Assembly: GCF_048213115.1 (NCBI RefSeq)
Contig: NZ_CP172404.1
Coordinates: 372,001 to 436,000 of the forward strand
DNA length: 64,000 nucleotides
Direction of reading: 5' to 3'
DNA from: Niveibacterium terrae
GTDB taxonomy: Bacteria > Pseudomonadota > Gammaproteobacteria > Burkholderiales > Rhodocyclaceae
The notes under the pieces are model-generated. The model had not been told where the DNA came from. It saw only the letters and a program-made list of their open reading frames with translations, and ran no database searches. This document shows, in pieces, positions 33,474 to 42,309 of the stretch (positions within the stretch are counted from its first letter, which is position 1; every line of letters starts with the position of its first letter). The position numbers and the translations under genes are program-made.

Positions 33474-33941
33474 TTACAGCGTCACCGCGGTCGGGTCGAG
33501 CCGCGAAGTCCAGGAATCTTCAAGCACCAGCGCAAAGGGATGGGCGGCTCCCCGGAGCGAGATTGCGATGCCGTAGGGGCGGGAATTGACCGAGACGATC
33601 GCGCCCTGGCGAAGGTCGGCGCCAGCGGTCTGCCCTGCCGGCAGGAAGAGATAGACGCCGTCCTCGGGGTCTTCGCTCGCGAGTGGCATCAGGGTCAGGC
33701 GGGTGTTGGCCTCGGGGGGCGCGTCAGCGACTTCGACGACCCGGTAGTCGCCTTCGTTCAGCGCCACGGCCTTCTCGGAGGCCCGGCTCGACGCGCGCAG
33801 CGAATGGGATGCAGCCCGGACGGTCGCGGAGATCGCGCGCGACAGTGCGTGCGACGAAGCCGACAGCGAGCCGCTCTGCGCTGCGACGGGAAACAGAAGC
33901 AGGGAAAGGGCAAGCGCGGCAAAGCGGGAGGTGTGTGACAT
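33474..33941 (-). CDS. Exported protein of unknown function (155 aa)
   Basis: A signal peptide is clear (FAALALSLLLFPVAAQSG). Residues about 25-60 are Ala/Ser-rich and helical (SHALSRAISATVRAASHSLR), and the remainder is a beta-rich domain ending in AVTL. I recognise no family. It stands alone, about 96 bp upstream (on the transcribed strand) of the RIO kinase gene, so co-transcription is possible. Confidence 0.6.
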   Translation of the reverse strand: MSHTSRFAALALSLLLFPVAAQSGSLSASSHALSRAISATVRAASHSLRASSRASEKAVALNEGDYRVVEVADAPPEANTRLTLMPLASEDPEDGVYLFLPAGQTAGADLRQGAIVSVNSRPYGIAISLRGAAHPFALVLEDSWTSRLDPTAVTL

Positions 33942-34002
33942 CGCGGAATCGGCAGCAGTGATGATGCTGCGATTTTACTCCGCGAATGACGAATGGTTTG
34001 AA

Positions 34003-34036
34003 TCCAGAGCGGATGCCGATCGGAATCCGCTCTGGA
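34003..34036 (-). terminator. Long hairpin downstream of the 215-aa lipoprotein gene
   Basis: TCCAGAGCGGAT (34003-34014) and ATCCGCTCTGGA (34025-34036) form a perfect 12-bp stem with a 10-nt loop. It lies 21 bp after the lipoprotein stop. The following minus-strand tail (TTCAAACC) is only weakly T-rich. Confidence 0.6.
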
Positions 34037-34056
34037 GAGGGGGCAGAAAAAACCGC

Positions 34057-34704
34057 TCAGTTGAATGCGTTCTGGATTTCCGGGCTGTTCAGCAGTGTTT
34101 CGAGCTTCTGCGTGAAAGCGGCCGGGACGGCTGTCTTGGCGTGTCCCGGAGGATTGATGGCGCTGCCGCCGAGGTTATCCTTGCCTTGAATCTGTTTCTC
34201 GGCGAGGACCTTGCCCTGGGAATCCTGAACCGTGGCGATCAGGTTGTAGCCGAGCGTGGTGTTCGTCCAGGTGTCGCTCTTCCATTCGATCATCCGGACC
34301 AGCAACAGGCGATCGGCTTTGGTCGCAACGAGCTGCTTCTGGACGGCGCTGAGGCTGTCATGCGAGGTGATGCTGGCCGGGATCGGGGTGAAGCCGCGCT
34401 TCTTCAGGCCCGACGAGATCGCCGTGGTGAAATCGTCCGCCAGAGCCTTGCCGGAAGAGGTTGTGACGTCGAAGGGATTGCCGAATCCGCCCCGCGTCAG
34501 GCCGACAAAGCTCTCTGACTTGCTGCCGGAAACGACGAAATCCCGCTCGTCGTGCGTGGCGAGGCCGACCTTCTTGTCGCCACCCGCGGCGATCTTGATG
34601 TCCGCATCGCGGTAAGCGTGGGTGTTGCCGACCGCGCAGCCGCTCAGTGCAAGGATGCAGGCCAGCAGCCAGGCGGTCTTCAGGTGTTTATCCATTCCCT
34701 TCAT
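34057..34704 (-). CDS. Lipoprotein of unknown function (215 aa)
   Basis: A lipoprotein signal ends in LALSGC. The mature protein has VGLATHDERDFVVSGSKSES and a domain built like flagellar or Curli-type assembly lipoproteins that bind in the periplasm (KKRGFTPIPASITSHDSLSA, RLLLVRMIEWKSDT). I do not recognise the family by name. The start ATG at 34704 is five bases after an AAGGAAG ribosome site. It stands alone and ends at a long hairpin. Confidence 0.65.
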   Translation of the reverse strand: MKGMDKHLKTAWLLACILALSGCAVGNTHAYRDADIKIAAGGDKKVGLATHDERDFVVSGSKSESFVGLTRGGFGNPFDVTTSSGKALADDFTTAISSGLKKRGFTPIPASITSHDSLSAVQKQLVATKADRLLLVRMIEWKSDTWTNTTLGYNLIATVQDSQGKVLAEKQIQGKDNLGGSAINPPGHAKTAVPAAFTQKLETLLNSPEIQNAFN

Positions 34705-34891
34705 CGATCTTCCTTTAGTTTGTCTTTTGTGGTGTGGGTGCGGGGTAAGCCGCTGTGCGGATTGTGGTCCCCCGACCAGGCAGTGACAAGATGTTCATGA
34801 AGGTCCGGTACGAACTCCCGGCCGGATCACATGGGCGATGTGGTCGTTTTTGGGCTGGCTCAAACCGACGCGAGCCTAGCCCGCGCTGATG

Positions 34892-35824
34892 TCAGCGCTC
34901 GTCGGGGGCGGCGTGAGTTTCGTGCACCTGATGCGCAATGCCCAGCGCGGCCGCAATCTCGTGCTTCGCGTGCGCGGCGAGGTGGGCTCGTTCGTGGCGG
35001 GCGTCGATCGCGGGCAGCACCGTGACTTCGGCGACCAGCCGGTCGGCGAGGGCGATCGCGCGCAGGCATTGCCAGATCGTGATGTCGCCGTCGTAGGCGG
35101 CGGCGGGGCTGATCGCGTGGCGGGCATCGCGGTAGCGCAGCGCGACCGGCACGACCGGCACTTCGGCATCGACCGCCGACTGGAGCAGCGCTGGCCGGAA
35201 AGGCAGCATGTGGCTGCCGTCGGTCGTCGTGCCTTCGGGGAAGACGACGATCGCCGCCCTGGCGCGTAGCGCATCACTCAGCGCTTCGGCGGTACGGTGC
35301 GCGGCGCGGCGGTTGCCGCGCTGGATGAACAGGGTCTCGGAGCGTGCGGTCAGCCAGCCCAGCACCGGCCAGCGCCGGACTTCCTCCTTGCAGACGAAGG
35401 CGCAGGGGCGAACCGCGTTGATCGCGTAGATGTCCAGCCAGGAGATATGGTTTGCGACGATCAGCACGCCACCGGCGGGCACCTTGCCCTGCACTTTCAG
35501 CCTGACGCCGAGGTGGCCCAGGATCTGTCGCGACCAGTTGCGCTTGGCGCGGCGCTGGGAGGCGAGGCTGCGGCGCGGGAAAGTCGTCGCAACGATCAGG
35601 CAGCCCCAGAGGATGTGGAGCAGGACCAGGGTCAGGCGCCAGGCGGCGCGGATTTGTCGGAGCACGGCAGTCGATTCGCGAACCGGTTGATCGGTGCCGG
35701 GCGCATCGGGTCCGGCCTTGACCTGACGCAGCGGGAATGGGATCACGATGGCCTTGAGGCGGTGGGTCGCGCCGCGCAGGCGTCGTTCAGCCGGTTTTCG
35801 CTGGGTGAGCAGGTGTCGCGTCAT
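34892..35824 (-). CDS. olsA: 1-acylglycerol-3-phosphate O-acyltransferase-like, OlsA type
   Basis: This 310-aa PlsC-family protein has the catalytic NHISWLD (HX4D), the acceptor motif ETLFIQRGNRRAA, FPEGTTTDG (block III) and a VPVVPVALRY block. A membrane segment lies near residues 50-68. The gene directly upstream is an OlsB-type acyltransferase, so this one most likely transfers the second acyl group to lyso-ornithine lipid, forming ornithine lipid, a phosphate-free membrane lipid. The start at 35824 was chosen because the sequence upstream in the same frame overlaps olsB in another frame. Confidence 0.85.
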   Translation of the reverse strand: MTRHLLTQRKPAERRLRGATHRLKAIVIPFPLRQVKAGPDAPGTDQPVRESTAVLRQIRAAWRLTLVLLHILWGCLIVATTFPRRSLASQRRAKRNWSRQILGHLGVRLKVQGKVPAGGVLIVANHISWLDIYAINAVRPCAFVCKEEVRRWPVLGWLTARSETLFIQRGNRRAAHRTAEALSDALRARAAIVVFPEGTTTDGSHMLPFRPALLQSAVDAEVPVVPVALRYRDARHAISPAAAYDGDITIWQCLRAIALADRLVAEVTVLPAIDARHERAHLAAHAKHEIAAALGIAHQVHETHAAPDER

Positions 35825-35886
35825 TGTAGCGTGCAAGCAGAGCGCACCGGGATTCCGGCGCGCAATGCCAGTGAAGCGCGAAGGGC

Positions 35887-36645
35887 TCAGGCCGCCTGGC
35901 GCTCGAAGAAGTGGCGGGCGTAGCGCTGTTCGGCGCGCGCCATCGGCAGCAGAACGAGCAGGTCGGCCGTGTTGAAATCGGGATCCCAGGCCGGTTCGCC
36001 GCAGATCATCGCGCCGGCGCGGACATAGCCTTTGATCAAGGGCGGCAGATCGGCTTTCGTGCCGTCGGCCAGCGCTTCGAGCGGCAGGCGCAGGCGCGGG
36101 AAAGCGCTCCACTCGGCCGGTGCGCGGTAGGGTTCGAGCTGCTGGTAGATTGCGGCAGCGGCGTGGCCTCCGTCGCTCATGCCTATGCTCGCGCAGCCCA
36201 TCAGGTAGTCGTAGCCGTTTTCCTGCATGAACCGGGCGAGGCCGGACCAGAGCAGCGCGATCGTCGCGCCGGTGCGGTAGTCGGGGTCTATGCAGGAGCG
36301 CCCGACTTCGACGAGGCGTTCGCGGATCAGGTGAAAGCGGGTCAGATCGAATTCGGTTTCGGAATAGTAGCTGCCGACGCGGCGGGCGGCCTGCGGAGTC
36401 AGGATGCGGTAGGTGCCGACGATGCGGCCGGCGGCCTCGTCGCGGACGATCAGGTGTTCGCAGTAGGGGTCGAAGAGATCGCGGTCGACTCCGGCTTCGC
36501 GCGAAGAGAGGCGGGCGCCCATCTCGTCGGCGAAGACGCGCCAGCGCAGCTTCTGCGCTTCGCGGACTTCGGTCGGGGTGCTGGCCAGGCGAACCTGGAG
36601 GTCGCGGGTCCGGTGTCGGGTCGGGCGGGTTTCGAGGTTCAACAT
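35887..36645 (-). CDS. olsB: L-ornithine N-alpha-acyltransferase, OlsB type
   Basis: This 252-aa GNAT-like protein belongs to the hemolysin/OlsB group: RWRVFADEMGARLSS, YCEHLIVRDEAAGRIVGTYR, ETEFDLTRFHLIRERLVEVG, RSCIDPDYRTGATIALLWSG, and the MGCASIGMSDGG motif. OlsB attaches a 3-hydroxyacyl chain from acyl carrier protein to ornithine. olsA lies 62 bp downstream on the same strand, so the window holds a complete two-step ornithine-lipid pathway. In many bacteria this pair is induced by phosphate limitation, but I did not find a convincing Pho box. Confidence 0.88.
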   Translation of the reverse strand: MLNLETRPTRHRTRDLQVRLASTPTEVREAQKLRWRVFADEMGARLSSREAGVDRDLFDPYCEHLIVRDEAAGRIVGTYRILTPQAARRVGSYYSETEFDLTRFHLIRERLVEVGRSCIDPDYRTGATIALLWSGLARFMQENGYDYLMGCASIGMSDGGHAAAAIYQQLEPYRAPAEWSAFPRLRLPLEALADGTKADLPPLIKGYVRAGAMICGEPAWDPDFNTADLLVLLPMARAEQRYARHFFERQAA

Positions 36646-36758
36646 TTATCTTTTCCTTTTCGCTTATCCTGGCGGAGGACTCTAAAATCCGTCCATTGCC
36701 GACACATGACACGGCGGTGACTGGCGCGTGACAGCGAAAAGGCCGCCCAATATTCACG

Positions 36759-37241
36759 ATGAGCAACAAGATCCCCTCGACTCCCGTCAATCGCCTGCTC
36801 AAGAGCCGTGGCGTCGCCTTTACCGAGCACCCCTACGCCTACGTCGATCACGGGGGAACCCGGGTGTCGGCCGAAGCGCTGGGCGTGCCCGAACACCAGG
36901 TGATCAAGACTTTGATCATGCAGGACGAGCATGCTCATCCGCTGGTGATCCTGATGCATGGGGACAGGGAGGTCTCGGTCAAGAACCTCGCGCGTGCGAT
37001 AGGCGTCAAGCACGTCGAGCCCTGCAAGCCCGAGGTGGCCGAACGCCATACCGCGTACCGGGTCGGAGGCACTTCGCCTTTCGGAACCCGCAAGAAGATG
37101 CCGGTCTATGTCGAGAGAAGCATCCTCGAACTCGAGAAGATCTACATCAATGGAGGTAGCCGCGGCTATCTGGTCGGGATTTCTCCCGCCGATCTGGTTG
37201 CGCTGCTCGAACCGGTTCCGGTGGATGCGGCGACCGACTGA
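36759..37241 (+). CDS. ybaK: Cys-tRNA(Pro)/Cys-tRNA(Cys) deacylase YbaK/EbsC
   Basis: This 160-aa YbaK-fold protein removes cysteine wrongly loaded on tRNA(Pro). It has the family's opening (PVNRLLKSRGVAFTEHPYAY), a conserved Lys in VIKTLIMQ, VGGTSPFGTRKKMPVYVE near residues 104-121, and NGGSRGYLVGISPADL. Length and motifs match E. coli YbaK. The gene is divergent from olsB, and its TGA is directly followed by the stop codon of the convergent CBS gene. Confidence 0.93.
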   Translation: MSNKIPSTPVNRLLKSRGVAFTEHPYAYVDHGGTRVSAEALGVPEHQVIKTLIMQDEHAHPLVILMHGDREVSVKNLARAIGVKHVEPCKPEVAERHTAYRVGGTSPFGTRKKMPVYVERSILELEKIYINGGSRGYLVGISPADLVALLEPVPVDAATD

Positions 37242-37712
37242 TCACCAGGGCGGGCGGGCTGGCGAGGATTCGGTGTCGAGCTCTCCGGCGATGTAGCCGT
37301 GCAGGTGTTTGATCGTGGTCTGCTGCTCGGCGATCAGCGTTTTGACGACGTCGCCGATCGAGACGATGCCGATCACCGAGTCGTTCTCGACGACGGGCAG
37401 ATGGCGGACGCGCTTTTCGGTCATGATCGCCATGCACTCTTCGACCGTCCGCATCGGCGCAATCGTCAGCACTTCCTGGCTCATCAGTTCCGCGACCGCG
37501 GTGGCGCGCGAGCTTCTCCCCTGCAGCGCGACCTTGCGGGCGTAATCGCGCTCGGTGAAGATTCCGAGCAGCGCTTGCCCGCTCATCACGAGAACCGAGC
37601 CGACATCGTGCTTCGCCATGATCGTCAGCGCATCGAAGACGCTGAGTCCGGGATCCACGCTCAGGGTTTCCGTGGTCTTTCCCTGCAGAATCTGCCTTGC
37701 CGTTTGGCTCAT
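37242..37712 (-). CDS. CBS-pair domain protein
   Basis: This 156-aa protein consists of two CBS motifs (residues about 18-70 and 82-135). Examples are SVFDALTIMAKHDVGSVLVM with GIFTERDYARKV, and TVEECMAIMTEKRVRHLPVV with GIVSIGDVVKTLI. Such pairs bind AMP, ATP or SAM and sense energy or redox state. The start at 37712 was preferred because the family begins MSQTARQIL. Its stop codon abuts that of ybaK with no gap. The target is unknown. Confidence 0.9.
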   Translation of the reverse strand: MSQTARQILQGKTTETLSVDPGLSVFDALTIMAKHDVGSVLVMSGQALLGIFTERDYARKVALQGRSSRATAVAELMSQEVLTIAPMRTVEECMAIMTEKRVRHLPVVENDSVIGIVSIGDVVKTLIAEQQTTIKHLHGYIAGELDTESSPARPPW

Positions 37713-37881
37713 CGCTCGTCTCCGGATGCGCCGGGATCGGCGCTCACTCAATCTGGCTCGACTCGGTCAAAAGCTCAAGTTTTCGCTGCTGAACTGCCTG
37801 CCTAGGTCAAGCTTTTGGCTTGAGCGTGCGGATACACTCTGGTGACCGGCCGTTCCCGTGATCGACTCACCAGGTATGACG

Positions 37882-39171
37882 ATGAACTTGCGCCAAGAAG
37901 AGCTACTGGTCCGTGAGGATGACGCGCTGCGTTTCCTGCAGCTGACCTCCCGCTTGCTGCTGCAGTACAACTTTCGTTCCGAGCTGATCAAACGCAAGAT
38001 AGCGCTCGCGGCGAAGCATCTGGGCGTCGCTGTTCAGGTCTTCGTGGCTTACCGCGGAGTGACGCTCTATGCAGAGGACGGACAGCAGCTCCACGCGCAG
38101 GCGAGCGAGTTCCGCATCAACGTCGCGGTCAGCACCGAGGTCAACTGGATTCTCGAGAGGCTGGGGCGGGGCGAGCTGAGCCTTGCCGAGGCGACGGTTG
38201 CGATGTCCTCGGTCGAAGCGCGGGCGTCGCGGCACAACCGTCATCTGGTGGCTTTGATCTTCGGCCTGGCCGCTTCGGCCTTGGCTTGGCTCAACCGTGC
38301 GGACCTCGGTGCGATCCTGGTCAGCGGCCTCTCCTCTGGCCTGGGGGTGCTTGCCCGGCTGGCGCTCGCGAGGCATCACCCGGTGCTGTTCGCGATGCCT
38401 TTCTCCGCGGCGCTGATCGGCGCGGTGATGGGCGGGACTGTGATCCGGTTGGGCTGGACCGAGACTCCGGGCTTCTGCCTGATGGTCCCGGCGCTGATGC
38501 TGGTGCCCGGCCCGCATCTGATCAACGGTCTCTACGACATGGTCGAGAACCACATGCAGACCGGCATCTCGCGGCTGGGGCTGGCGGCCGGCATCCTGGT
38601 CGCCGCGGCGATGGGGATTTTCCTGGGCGGCTGGCTGGTGCTGGGCATGACGACCGTCTCGGCTCGTCCCTCCGAGGCGGTCCATATGACGCTGGCTCTG
38701 GACGTGCTCTTGGCCGGGGTCGCTGCCTGCGGTTTCGGCCTTGCCTTCAATGAACCGTGGAAGGTGCTCTGGATCTCCATCTTCAGCGGCATGCTGGGCC
38801 ACGGAGTCCGCTTCCTGGCGATGGGCTGCGGTCAGCCTCAGGAAATCGCGACGCTCTTCGCCTGCCTCGTGATCGGCGCGATCGCGGGCGTCGCCGTCGA
38901 CCGCGGCCGTCTGCCTTTCGCGGCCGTCGCCTTCGCCGGCGCGGTGCCGATGATGCCGGGCTTTCTGATCTACCAGGGGTTCGAGGGCGCGATGCTGATC
39001 GCGAGGAGCGGCGCCGCCACCGACCCCGCGCTGATCGCCGGCACCCTGGCTTTCCTGTTCAAGGCGGCTTTCGTCGTTGGCTCGATGGCCTTGGGCTTGC
39101 TCGCCGGTGGGCGGATCGCGGTTCAGCTCAGCGCGCGCCTTCATTCTTCGCGAGGCGACTCGACGCCCTGA
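37882..39171 (+). CDS. Threonine/serine exporter-like protein (ThrE family)
   Basis: This protein of about 429 aa has the ThrE architecture: an N-terminal cytoplasmic domain (residues about 1-115, with LQLTSRLLLQYNFRSELIKR) followed by ten membrane segments in two blocks, ThrE and ThrE_2. The first block contains PGPHLINGLYDMVENHMQTG, typical of the family; the second has GAVPMMPGFLIYQGFEGAML. It may export threonine or serine. I placed the start at ATG 37882, with AGG eight bases upstream; ATG 37876 and GTG 37858 are alternatives. Its 3' end overlaps the convergent trpA by 44 bp. Confidence 0.85.
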   Translation: MNLRQEELLVREDDALRFLQLTSRLLLQYNFRSELIKRKIALAAKHLGVAVQVFVAYRGVTLYAEDGQQLHAQASEFRINVAVSTEVNWILERLGRGELSLAEATVAMSSVEARASRHNRHLVALIFGLAASALAWLNRADLGAILVSGLSSGLGVLARLALARHHPVLFAMPFSAALIGAVMGGTVIRLGWTETPGFCLMVPALMLVPGPHLINGLYDMVENHMQTGISRLGLAAGILVAAAMGIFLGGWLVLGMTTVSARPSEAVHMTLALDVLLAGVAACGFGLAFNEPWKVLWISIFSGMLGHGVRFLAMGCGQPQEIATLFACLVIGAIAGVAVDRGRLPFAAVAFAGAVPMMPGFLIYQGFEGAMLIARSGAATDPALIAGTLAFLFKAAFVVGSMALGLLAGGRIAVQLSARLHSSRGDSTP

Positions 39172-39943
39172 GCGGCGCGGCGAGCAACCGCACCTCTGCC
39201 AATGCCGCCGCGTTTCCTTCCTTTGCAAGTTTGGCGACGAGATGCGAGCCAACGACGATGATCTCGGCGACTCCATTGAGCGCCTTGACCTGTTCCGCGC
39301 TGCGGATGCCGAAGCCGACCGCGATCGGCTGTGGGCTTTGCGCGCGGATCCTGGCCAGCGCTTTGCCGACTTCTTCGGGCGCGCAGCTCGCCGCCCCGGT
39401 CGTGCCGTTCAGGCTGACGTGATAGAGGAAGCCTTTCGCGCCGGGCAGGATCGTCATCAAGCGCTCGTCCGAGCTGGTCGGCGCGCTCATCCGGATCAGC
39501 GCCAGACCCGCGGCGTCCGCCGCCCGGCTCCACGGCTCGGCGTGTTCGGGGGGCAGATCGACGAGGATCAGGCCGTCTGCGCCGGCCGCGGCCGCCTCGG
39601 CGAAGAAGCTTTCTCCATACTGGAAGACCGGGTTCAGATAACCCATCAGAACGACCGGAGTTGTCGCATCCGTCTCGCGCAGCGCCTGGACCAGTCGCAG
39701 CGTCCGAGCGACGGTTTGACCCGAGGCCAGCGCGCGCCGGTGGGCGGCCTGGATCACCTCGCCGTCGGCGACCGGATCGCTGAAGGGCAGGCCCAGCTCA
39801 ATCAGGTCGGCACCCGCTGCGCAGAGGCCGCGCAGCAGCGCGAGGCAGCTCGAAAAGTCGGGGTCTCCGGCCGTGAAGTAACAGGCCAGGCCGCTGCGGC
39901 CCTCGCTTTCGAGCCGGGTAAAAGAGTCACTGAGGCGCTTCAT
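39128..39943 (-). CDS. trpA: Tryptophan synthase alpha chain
   Basis: This 271-aa TIM barrel cleaves indole-3-glycerol phosphate to indole. The family signature LIELGLPFSDPVADGEVIQA contains the catalytic Glu (ELGLPFSDP), the second catalytic Asp lies in GLILVDLPPE, and the phosphate site is in AVGFGIRSAEQV. The ATG overlaps the trpB stop by four bases (ATGA). The last 44 bp overlap the convergent ThrE-like gene. Together with TrpB it forms the alpha2-beta2 complex. Confidence 0.97.
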   Translation of the reverse strand: MKRLSDSFTRLESEGRSGLACYFTAGDPDFSSCLALLRGLCAAGADLIELGLPFSDPVADGEVIQAAHRRALASGQTVARTLRLVQALRETDATTPVVLMGYLNPVFQYGESFFAEAAAAGADGLILVDLPPEHAEPWSRAADAAGLALIRMSAPTSSDERLMTILPGAKGFLYHVSLNGTTGAASCAPEEVGKALARIRAQSPQPIAVGFGIRSAEQVKALNGVAEIIVVGSHLVAKLAKEGNAAALAEVRLLAAPLRASSRLAKNEGAR

Positions 39944-41154
39944 CCTTGTTCTCCGGAAAACTTCAGCACGTTGTCGATGTCCTTGTCGCCGCGACCGCTC
40001 AGGCAGACCGCGAGAATCTCGTCCCGCCCCATCTTCGGCGCGAGCATGCGGGCGAAGGCGAGCGCGTGGGCGCTCTCCAGTGCCGGGACGATGCCTTCGC
40101 GCCGGGTGAGCCAGTGCCAGGCCGCCACCGCTTCGGCGTCGGTCACGGCCGCGTAATGGACGCGGCCCGCGTCGTGCAGCTGCGCGTGCTCGGGGCCGAC
40201 TCCGGGGTAGTCGAGACCGGCCGACACCGAATAGGCGTTGCGTATCTGTCCGTCCCCGTCCTGGAGCAGATAAGTCAGGTTGCCGTGCAGCACGCCGGGC
40301 CTGCCGCCGCTCAGGCTCGCCGCGTGGTGACCGCTGGCGAGTCCTTCGCCTCCCGCCTCGACGCCGTGGAGGCGCACCCCGGCATCATTCAGGAAGGGAT
40401 GGAAGAAGCCGATCGCATTCGAGCCTCCGCCGACGCAGGCCACCATCGCGTCGGGCAGGCGTCCTGACTGCTCCAGGATCTGTTCGCGGGTTTCGAGACC
40501 GATGATCCTCTGGAAATCGCGGACCAGTCTCGGATAGGGATGGGGACCTGCGCCGGTTCCGAGCAGGTAGTAGGTCGATTCGACGTGGCTGATCCAGTCG
40601 CGCAGCGCTTCGTTCATCGCGTCCTTCAAGGTCGCGGTGCCGGCATCGACGGAGCGTACTTCGGCGCCCAGCATCCTCATCCTCTGCACGTTGGGTGCCT
40701 GTCGGGCGATGTCCTCGCTGCCCATGTAGATCACGCATTCGCGCTGGAGCAGCGCGCAGACCGTCGCGGTCGCGACGCCGTGCTGGCCGGCTCCGGTCTC
40801 GGCGATGATCCGCTTCTTGCCCATCCTGTCGGCGAGCAGGATCTGCCCGACGCAGTTGTTGATCTTGTGCGCGCCGGTGTGGTTGAGGTCTTCGCGTTTC
40901 AGGAAGATCCGCGCGCCACCGAGCTCGTTCGACAGGTTTTCGGCGAAGAAGAGCGGGCTCGGGCGGCCGACGTAGTCCTTCAGGATGTGCTGGTAGCGCG
41001 CCCAGAACTCCGGGTCGGCGGAGGCTTGCGCGAAAACCCGCTCGAGTTCGTGCAGCGCGGGCATCAGCGTCTCGGGCATGTAGGCGCCACCGAAGCGGCC
41101 GAAGAAGCCTTTCGCGTCGGGGCCGTCGCCGCAGGGGGTCGGGGAGGGAGTCAT
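39940..41154 (-). CDS. trpB: Tryptophan synthase beta chain
   Basis: This 404-aa PLP enzyme joins indole and serine to make tryptophan. The PLP lysine lies in KREDLNHTGAHKINNCVGQI, the catalytic Glu in ETGAGQHGVA, and the phosphate-binding GGGSNAIG in VACVGGGSNAIGFFHPF. The Na+/K+ site and end (GRGDKDIDNVLKF) are normal. trpA overlaps downstream, and a LysR regulator is divergent upstream. In many betaproteobacteria trpBA lies in a trpF-trpB-trpA-accD cluster, which is not the case here. Confidence 0.97.
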   Translation of the reverse strand: MTPSPTPCGDGPDAKGFFGRFGGAYMPETLMPALHELERVFAQASADPEFWARYQHILKDYVGRPSPLFFAENLSNELGGARIFLKREDLNHTGAHKINNCVGQILLADRMGKKRIIAETGAGQHGVATATVCALLQRECVIYMGSEDIARQAPNVQRMRMLGAEVRSVDAGTATLKDAMNEALRDWISHVESTYYLLGTGAGPHPYPRLVRDFQRIIGLETREQILEQSGRLPDAMVACVGGGSNAIGFFHPFLNDAGVRLHGVEAGGEGLASGHHAASLSGGRPGVLHGNLTYLLQDGDGQIRNAYSVSAGLDYPGVGPEHAQLHDAGRVHYAAVTDAEAVAAWHWLTRREGIVPALESAHALAFARMLAPKMGRDEILAVCLSGRGDKDIDNVLKFSGEQG

Positions 41155-41231
41155 GCGCGTCTCCTGTTGAAGAGGATCTTCAGCTTATGGACTGGAGCCG
41201 CTTTGAACCAGCGATGAATTCTTGCAGAATG

Positions 41232-41250
41232 ATGTGAATAAAATTCACAT
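41232..41250. promoter_or_regulatory. 19-bp inverted repeat in the trpB-LysR divergent region
   Basis: ATGTGAAT (41232-41239) and ATTCACAT (41243-41250) are perfect inverted repeats around AAA. The site ends nine bases before the LysR-gene ATG and lies about 80 bp upstream of trpB. It is A/T-rich with the T-N11-A layout (TGTGAATAAAATTCACA) expected of LysR regulators. It probably mediates autoregulation and trpBA control. Confidence 0.75.
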
Positions 41251-41259
41251 GATCCAGCG

Positions 41260-42186
41260 ATGCGCCGCCTCCCACCTCTGAATGCCCTGCGTGTTTTCGA
41301 AGCCGCCGCGCGGCGTGCGAGTTTCACGGCCGCGGCCGATGCGCTGTGCGTCACGCACAGCGCGGTCAGCCACCAGATTGCGCAGCTCGAGCGTTGGTTC
41401 GGCTGCGAACTCTTCGTCCGCCTCCCGGGCGGGATCCGGCTCAGCGCGGCCGGTCAGGCGCTGCAGGCGATCGCGGGCGAAGCCTTCGCTAGGCTGGAGG
41501 CGGGATGCGCGGGGATCGCCGCCGAAGCCGGGGTCGCCGAGATCGTGCTCGGCGCGCCGGCGAGCTTTCTCGCGAACTGGCTGATTCCCCGGCTGGCGGG
41601 TTTCGAGAGGACTCATCCCGAGATCCGTCTGAGCTTGCAGACTTGCTCCAGCGAAGAGGATCTGCGCAAGGGAAAGGTCGATGCACTGATCGCGAGCTTC
41701 ACCGAGGCGCCTCGTCAGATGCGGCTGACGCCGTTGTTCGCCGAGCGGACGGGGCCGGTCTGCGCGCCAGCCCTTCTGCCCGGCATCTCTGATGTCCGGG
41801 GGCTGCTCGGGCTGCCTTTGTTGCATACCGAATCGAAGCCGGCCGCCTGGGCGCAGTGGGCGGAGAGTCAGCTGGTGGCGAGCAGCGACTTCGCGTCCGG
41901 AAGGCGATTTGAGCATCTCTCGCTGATGATCGAGGCCGCCGCCGCGGGAATGGGCGTTGCGATCGCGCCCGAACTGCTGGTCGAGCGGGAGATCGCCCTG
42001 GGGCGGCTCGTCGCGCCTTTCGGCTTCGCGCCGAGCGGCGCGAGCTTTTCGCTGTGTCTGCCGGTGGGCGGAATCGGTGCAGCGCTCGCGGCGCTGCGCG
42101 AGTGGCTGGTGGAGGAGGGGGAGCGGGCGGCCATTCCCGTTTCAGAGCGGTCGAAGGCGGGTGTCAGCGCAGCGGACAATCCCTGA
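41260..42186 (+). CDS. LysR-type regulator, TrpI-like by position
   Basis: This 308-aa regulator has an N-terminal winged HTH (LNALRVFEAAARRASFTAAA, VTHSAVSHQIAQLERWFGCE) and a periplasmic-binding-like effector domain (residues about 90-295). GcvA/TrpI-like residues include LPPLNALR and FTAAADALCVTHSAVSHQI. It is divergent from trpBA, exactly as trpI is in Pseudomonas, where the protein activates trpBA with indole-glycerol phosphate. That parallel is the basis for the call. No strong ribosome site precedes the ATG. Confidence 0.75.
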   Translation: MRRLPPLNALRVFEAAARRASFTAAADALCVTHSAVSHQIAQLERWFGCELFVRLPGGIRLSAAGQALQAIAGEAFARLEAGCAGIAAEAGVAEIVLGAPASFLANWLIPRLAGFERTHPEIRLSLQTCSSEEDLRKGKVDALIASFTEAPRQMRLTPLFAERTGPVCAPALLPGISDVRGLLGLPLLHTESKPAAWAQWAESQLVASSDFASGRRFEHLSLMIEAAAAGMGVAIAPELLVEREIALGRLVAPFGFAPSGASFSLCLPVGGIGAALAALREWLVEEGERAAIPVSERSKAGVSAADNP

Positions 42187-42309
42187 ATTCTCCAAATGTG
42201 GCCATCTTCCTTCATTGTTGGCGCGGTCTGCGCACATGCATAATGGTTAGCGGCTCCGCGCCAAGTCGAATTTGACGATAAACAATTCCGTGAATAGAAA
42301 CGATAAATT

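Noticed and set aside
34892..36802. Single 636-aa protein covering olsA and the region of olsB
   Set aside because: The part upstream of 35824 is an out-of-frame shadow of olsB (Pro/Arg-rich, no domain). The acyltransferase domain begins after 35824.
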